The translations under genes were made by a program, and so were the position numbers. A DNA stretch of 16,478 nucleotides. Source: JBNJEM01 sp051745935. Lineage in GTDB: Bacteria; Planctomycetota; Planctomycetia; Pirellulales; Pirellulaceae. The stretch lies in contig JBNJEM010000093.1 in assembly GCA_051745935.1 (NCBI GenBank), positions 1 to 16,478 of the forward strand, given 5' to 3'. Of this stretch, positions 13,657 to 16,478 are shown piece by piece (position 1 is the stretch's first letter; the number at the start of each line of letters is the position of its first letter). Under the pieces are notes generated by a model. It searched no databases. It was not told where the DNA came from and worked only from the letters and a program-made list of their open reading frames with translations.

Positions 13657-13684
13657 TTTACAGCCAGTCAGCGCCGGGTATAAA
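13657..13684 (+). promoter_or_regulatory. Predicted sigma70-type promoter of the FAD oxidoreductase operon
   Basis: TTTACA (13657-13662), 16 bases, TATAAA (13679-13684), in the divergent spacer with lysA. Transcription would begin near 13691, about 85 bases before the chosen start of the oxidoreductase. A GTG at 13702 is in frame but would add a non-conserved polar extension ahead of the signal sequence. Confidence 0.6.
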
Positions 13685-13776
13685 ATGAGGCGTAGTGTGT
13701 AGTGTATCGTAGCGATCGCGATCCTCACGTTCACCGTAAACGGCACCTATCCATATACATGCGAGAGTACATAAAC

Positions 13777-15609
13777 ATGGACATGACCAGAAGGACATTC
13801 GTCCGTATTGTAGGCGGCATTGGTCTGAGTTCAACCGTTCCTTTCCAATATGCCCTGGGTGATGAGGACGCGGCGCTGACGACCTCTGGCGTCCTGATCG
13901 AGGCCGCCTCGTTCGCCGAACACGGCGGGTGGAAGCTGGATAGCCAGCATTACCAGCAGATGGGGGGCTGTTATCTGCTGGCTCATGGAATGGGCAAGCC
14001 GGTTTCCAATGCCAAGACGACCGTGGAGGTTCCCCGCTCGGGCACGTGGCATGTCTGGGTACGAACTCGAAACTGGTGCCCCGGCGACTGGCAGGCGCCC
14101 GGCCGGTTCAAGGTACGGGTTGATGGCGAGCTTCTGGAGCCGGATTTCGGAGCGGAAAATGAAGATTGGCATTGGCAGGCCGGCGGCACGGTCGAGCTTG
14201 ACTCGGCTGGCGAAGTGACCATCGAATTGGAGGATCTGACTGGCTTCGATGGCCGCTGTGATGCGATTTACTTTTCCAGGGAGTTCTCGCCCGCGCTTCC
14301 CGGCAACGATCTCGCGGAACTTGCCTCGTGGAAGGATCGGCTCAGCGGTCGCGTGGGGAAGGAGATCGAGACGCGGGAGTTCGACCTGGTGGTTCTGGGT
14401 GGGGGGATAGCGGGCTGCGCGGCCGCTCTCGTCGCCAAGTCCCAAGGGCTCAAGGTGGCTTTGGTCCAGGATCGTCCCGTGTTCGGGGGCAATGCCAGCG
14501 AGGAGGTACGAGTGCACACGATTGGCATCCCGGGCAAAGGCAACGAGATTCTGAAGACGATCGATACGCCCCACTACCCCAATGGGCACGCGGACGCGAG
14601 GAAGGCGCAGGAAAAACGAGAAGCCACCATGGCCGCATCCGGCGTTGATCTCTTCCCCCATCATCTGGCGGTTGGCCTGGAGAAAGCGGGCGACCGCATC
14701 GCCAGCGTGGACGCTCGCCAGGCCACCAGCGGCATCATTCGCCGATTCCGCGCTCCGGTCTTCATCGACGCGACGGGTGATGGCTGGCTGGGCTACTGGG
14801 CGGGGGCGGATTATCGCTATGGACGCGAGGCCCGCAGCGAATTCCAGGAAGCGTGGGACAAACACGGCGATCTCTGGAGTCCGGACACGCCGGACAATCG
14901 CGTCATGGGCGCCAGCGTGCTGTGGAACTCCGAGCGCACCGAGGAACGGACGGACTTTCCCGACGTACCCTGGGCCATGCCGGTGGCCAAGGAACACGAG
15001 GCCATCAACGGCGAGTGGTATTGGGAGTATTCCGCGGACGATCTCAACCAGATTGACGACGCGGAAAAAATCCGAGACCACCTGTTGCGGGCCATATACG
15101 GTTCGTTCGCCAACGCGAAGAAAAAGTCCAAGAACGATACCGTCGCGCTTAAATGGGTCGCTTACTGCGCCGGAAAGCGAGAATCCCGGCGGCTGATGGG
15201 CGACCACGTCTACACGATGCGGGATATGACACAGCGTCGTCAGTTCCCCGATACGGTTGCCGAGGAGAAACGCGACATCGACACCCACTACCAACGGGTC
15301 CTGACAGGCTCTCCCTCGGACTTTCTATCCAAGGCCCTGTTCCGCGACACCGGCGGCCTCTATTACATCCCGTTCCGCAGCCTCTATTCCCGAAGCATCG
15401 GCAATCTCATGATGGCGGGACGCTGCTTCAGTTGCTCCCACATCGGCCTGTGCGGGCCCCGCGTGATGAAGCCCTGCGGCCAGATGGGCATTGCCACCGG
15501 CTACGCCGCCGCGCTGTGCAAGAAACACGGCGCCACGCCGCGGGAAGTGGGCCAGCGGCATATCAAGGCGCTCCGGCAACTCATCGGCTATGAATCGGAT
15601 ACCGCCTGA
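13777..15609 (+). CDS. Exported FAD-dependent oxidoreductase with N-terminal beta-sandwich domain
   Basis: A 610-residue protein. The N-terminus MDMTRRTFVRIVGGIGLSST is a Tat-type signal (RRTF then a hydrophobic segment), predicting export of a folded flavoprotein. Residues 37-170 form an all-beta domain with WHVWVRTRNW and FKVRVDGELL, like the sugar-binding or golvesin-type sandwiches found next to such enzymes. The flavin domain starts at DLVVLGGGIAGCAAAL (203-218), continues with PVFGGNASEEVRVH (234-247) and FIDATGDGWLG, and ends with NLMMAGRCFSCSHIGLCGPR, all features of the FAD_oxidored (Pfam PF12831-like) group that is abundant in planctomycetes. The substrate is unknown. I start at ATG 13777 because GAGAG lies 9 bases upstream and the Tat motif begins at once; ATG 13759 and 13783 are alternatives. 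A glutamine amidotransferase follows after 32 bp. Confidence 0.87.
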   Translation: MDMTRRTFVRIVGGIGLSSTVPFQYALGDEDAALTTSGVLIEAASFAEHGGWKLDSQHYQQMGGCYLLAHGMGKPVSNAKTTVEVPRSGTWHVWVRTRNWCPGDWQAPGRFKVRVDGELLEPDFGAENEDWHWQAGGTVELDSAGEVTIELEDLTGFDGRCDAIYFSREFSPALPGNDLAELASWKDRLSGRVGKEIETREFDLVVLGGGIAGCAAALVAKSQGLKVALVQDRPVFGGNASEEVRVHTIGIPGKGNEILKTIDTPHYPNGHADARKAQEKREATMAASGVDLFPHHLAVGLEKAGDRIASVDARQATSGIIRRFRAPVFIDATGDGWLGYWAGADYRYGREARSEFQEAWDKHGDLWSPDTPDNRVMGASVLWNSERTEERTDFPDVPWAMPVAKEHEAINGEWYWEYSADDLNQIDDAEKIRDHLLRAIYGSFANAKKKSKNDTVALKWVAYCAGKRESRRLMGDHVYTMRDMTQRRQFPDTVAEEKRDIDTHYQRVLTGSPSDFLSKALFRDTGGLYYIPFRSLYSRSIGNLMMAGRCFSCSHIGLCGPRVMKPCGQMGIATGYAAALCKKHGATPREVGQRHIKALRQLIGYESDTA

Positions 15610-15641
15610 AGCGGAGGCTACCGGTCCACGGAGAAAACGGC

Positions 15642-16367
15642 GTGTTCGAGAAGCTGCGTTTCTTGCTCTTCCAGGTCCGCAACGCCGACGATCCCATGCG
15701 CCGGCAGGAACTTGAATGTTTCGCCCGAGCGCTGCAGTGCGATTGTACTCAGATCCAGGTCTGTGATCTCTTGCGCGAGGTGCCAACCCGCGCGGCGCTC
15801 GATCAAGTCGACATGGTCCTGCTCGGCGGCAGTGGAGACCACTCCGTGGCCAAAGGCGGTCACTGGTTGCCAGCGGCCTTGGAGGCCATGCGCGAGTTGC
15901 ACGATTGGTCCAAACCGACCTTCGCCTCCTGTTGGGGCTTTCAGGCCATGGCCGCGGCCTTGGGAGGCGAAGTGCTCACCGATCCAAAACGGGCGGAATT
16001 AGGCACCACCACCCTACATCTCACTGAAGCGGGACGAAACGATCCGGTCTTCAGTACCCTGCCACGCACGTTTCGGGCGCAGAGCGGCCATCAGGACACG
16101 GTCGACCGTCTGCCCGTCGGCGCGGAACTGCTCGCCTCAAGCGATCGCGTCGCGAACCAGGCGTTCCGTATCCCCGGCAAGCCGATTTACTGCACGCAGT
16201 TCCATCCCGAACTCACGCGAGAAGCCCTGTTGGAACGGATCAGAGTGTACCCGGAGTATGTGGAAAAGATCGCCGGCATTCCATACGCCCGGTTCGCCGC
16301 CGGCTGCGCCCCGGCCCCCGAGTCCGAAACGCTCATCCGCCGCGCCACGGAACTCTATTTCAGCTAG
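15642..16367 (+). CDS. Class I glutamine amidotransferase domain protein
   Basis: A 241-residue stand-alone GATase1 protein resembling the glutaminase half of GMP synthase. VLLGGSGDHSV (59-69) is the oxyanion-side loop, FASCWGFQAMA (94-104) carries the nucleophile Cys97, and CTQFHPEL (184-191) the His188 and Glu190 of the triad. All three catalytic residues are intact, so ammonia release from glutamine or hydrolysis of a gamma-glutamyl bond is plausible. No synthetase partner domain is attached or adjacent, and the acceptor is unknown. Translation starts at GTG 15642 with GGAG 8 bases upstream. The 32-bp gap from the oxidoreductase suggests one operon. The remaining 111 bp of the window hold no gene I can support. 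Confidence 0.88.
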   Translation: MFEKLRFLLFQVRNADDPMRRQELECFARALQCDCTQIQVCDLLREVPTRAALDQVDMVLLGGSGDHSVAKGGHWLPAALEAMRELHDWSKPTFASCWGFQAMAAALGGEVLTDPKRAELGTTTLHLTEAGRNDPVFSTLPRTFRAQSGHQDTVDRLPVGAELLASSDRVANQAFRIPGKPIYCTQFHPELTREALLERIRVYPEYVEKIAGIPYARFAAGCAPAPESETLIRRATELYFS

Positions 16368-16478
16368 AAGAGGCCCCCGGGGCTGGGGTGAGGAAAAACT
16401 CCAAGTCGTTGCCATCCATATTGTTGCGCCGTTCGTTTCGCCGGTATTGAGACGAAAGGACCTCTAAGAGACCTAAAA

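Noticed and set aside
12638..13702. Plus-strand frame of 354 codons opposite lysA
   Set aside because: It is a mirror of the lysA coding sequence, which has all of its motifs on the minus strand.
13831..15294. Long minus-strand frame (487 codons) opposite the FAD oxidoreductase
   Set aside because: It is the shadow of a well-supported gene, with no family motifs.

Overview
The window is about 16.5 kb of GC-rich bacterial chromosome. The gene families and the repeat-laden spacers suggest a member of the Planctomycetota, probably the Pirellulales/Thermogutta side. The hints are a secreted parallel beta-helix protein, a Tat-signal FAD-dependent oxidoreductase, a C4 zinc-finger DksA-like protein overlapping lspA, and long spacers full of dispersed repeats. 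This placement is inference, because no rRNA or other marker is present. No tRNA, rRNA, CRISPR array, transposase or phage gene was seen.

Layout. (1) 1-666: a mobile-element-like repeat (repeat I copy 1) with terminal inverted repeats and a perfect 8-bp flanking duplication, followed by a second dispersed repeat (II). (2) 667-3947, plus strand: a secreted beta-helix protein, a putative lipoprotein whose reading frame runs 229 bp into the next gene, and a ROK-family sugar kinase. (3) 3958-4209: repeat I copy 2, lying between convergent genes. (4) 4271-6610, minus strand: thrC then dapB, two aspartate-family amino acid genes behind a good sigma70-type promoter, with a palindromic repeat (III) between them. 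(5) 6693-7635: a long spacer without a supportable gene, ending in repeat III copy 2. (6) 7636-8578: dksA-like and lspA, overlapping. (7) 8579-9096: a promoter and a long possible leader in front of an Rrf2-type regulator. (8) 9657-10463: hisN-like phosphatase, preceded by repeat II copy 2. (9) 10464-11065: a repeat-dense spacer with repeat I copy 3, a heptamer array, a promoter and 13-bp tandem repeats. (10) 11066-12207: rpmB and a SAM hydroxide adenosyltransferase. (11) 12332-13594, minus: a lysA-like decarboxylase. (12) 13777-16367: an exported FAD oxidoreductase and a class I glutamine amidotransferase, probably one operon.

The genes are mostly housekeeping: threonine and lysine synthesis (thrC, dapB, lysA), histidine synthesis (hisN), translation (rpmB), lipoprotein maturation (lspA) and transcriptional control (dksA-like, Rrf2). 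They are joined by a few planctomycete-flavoured accessory genes.

The most unusual content is in the spacers. Repeat I has three copies. In copy 2 the central segment is inverted relative to the arms, and in copy 3 that segment is deleted. All the intermediate forms expected of an element whose core flips or is lost between internal inverted repeats are therefore present in one short window.
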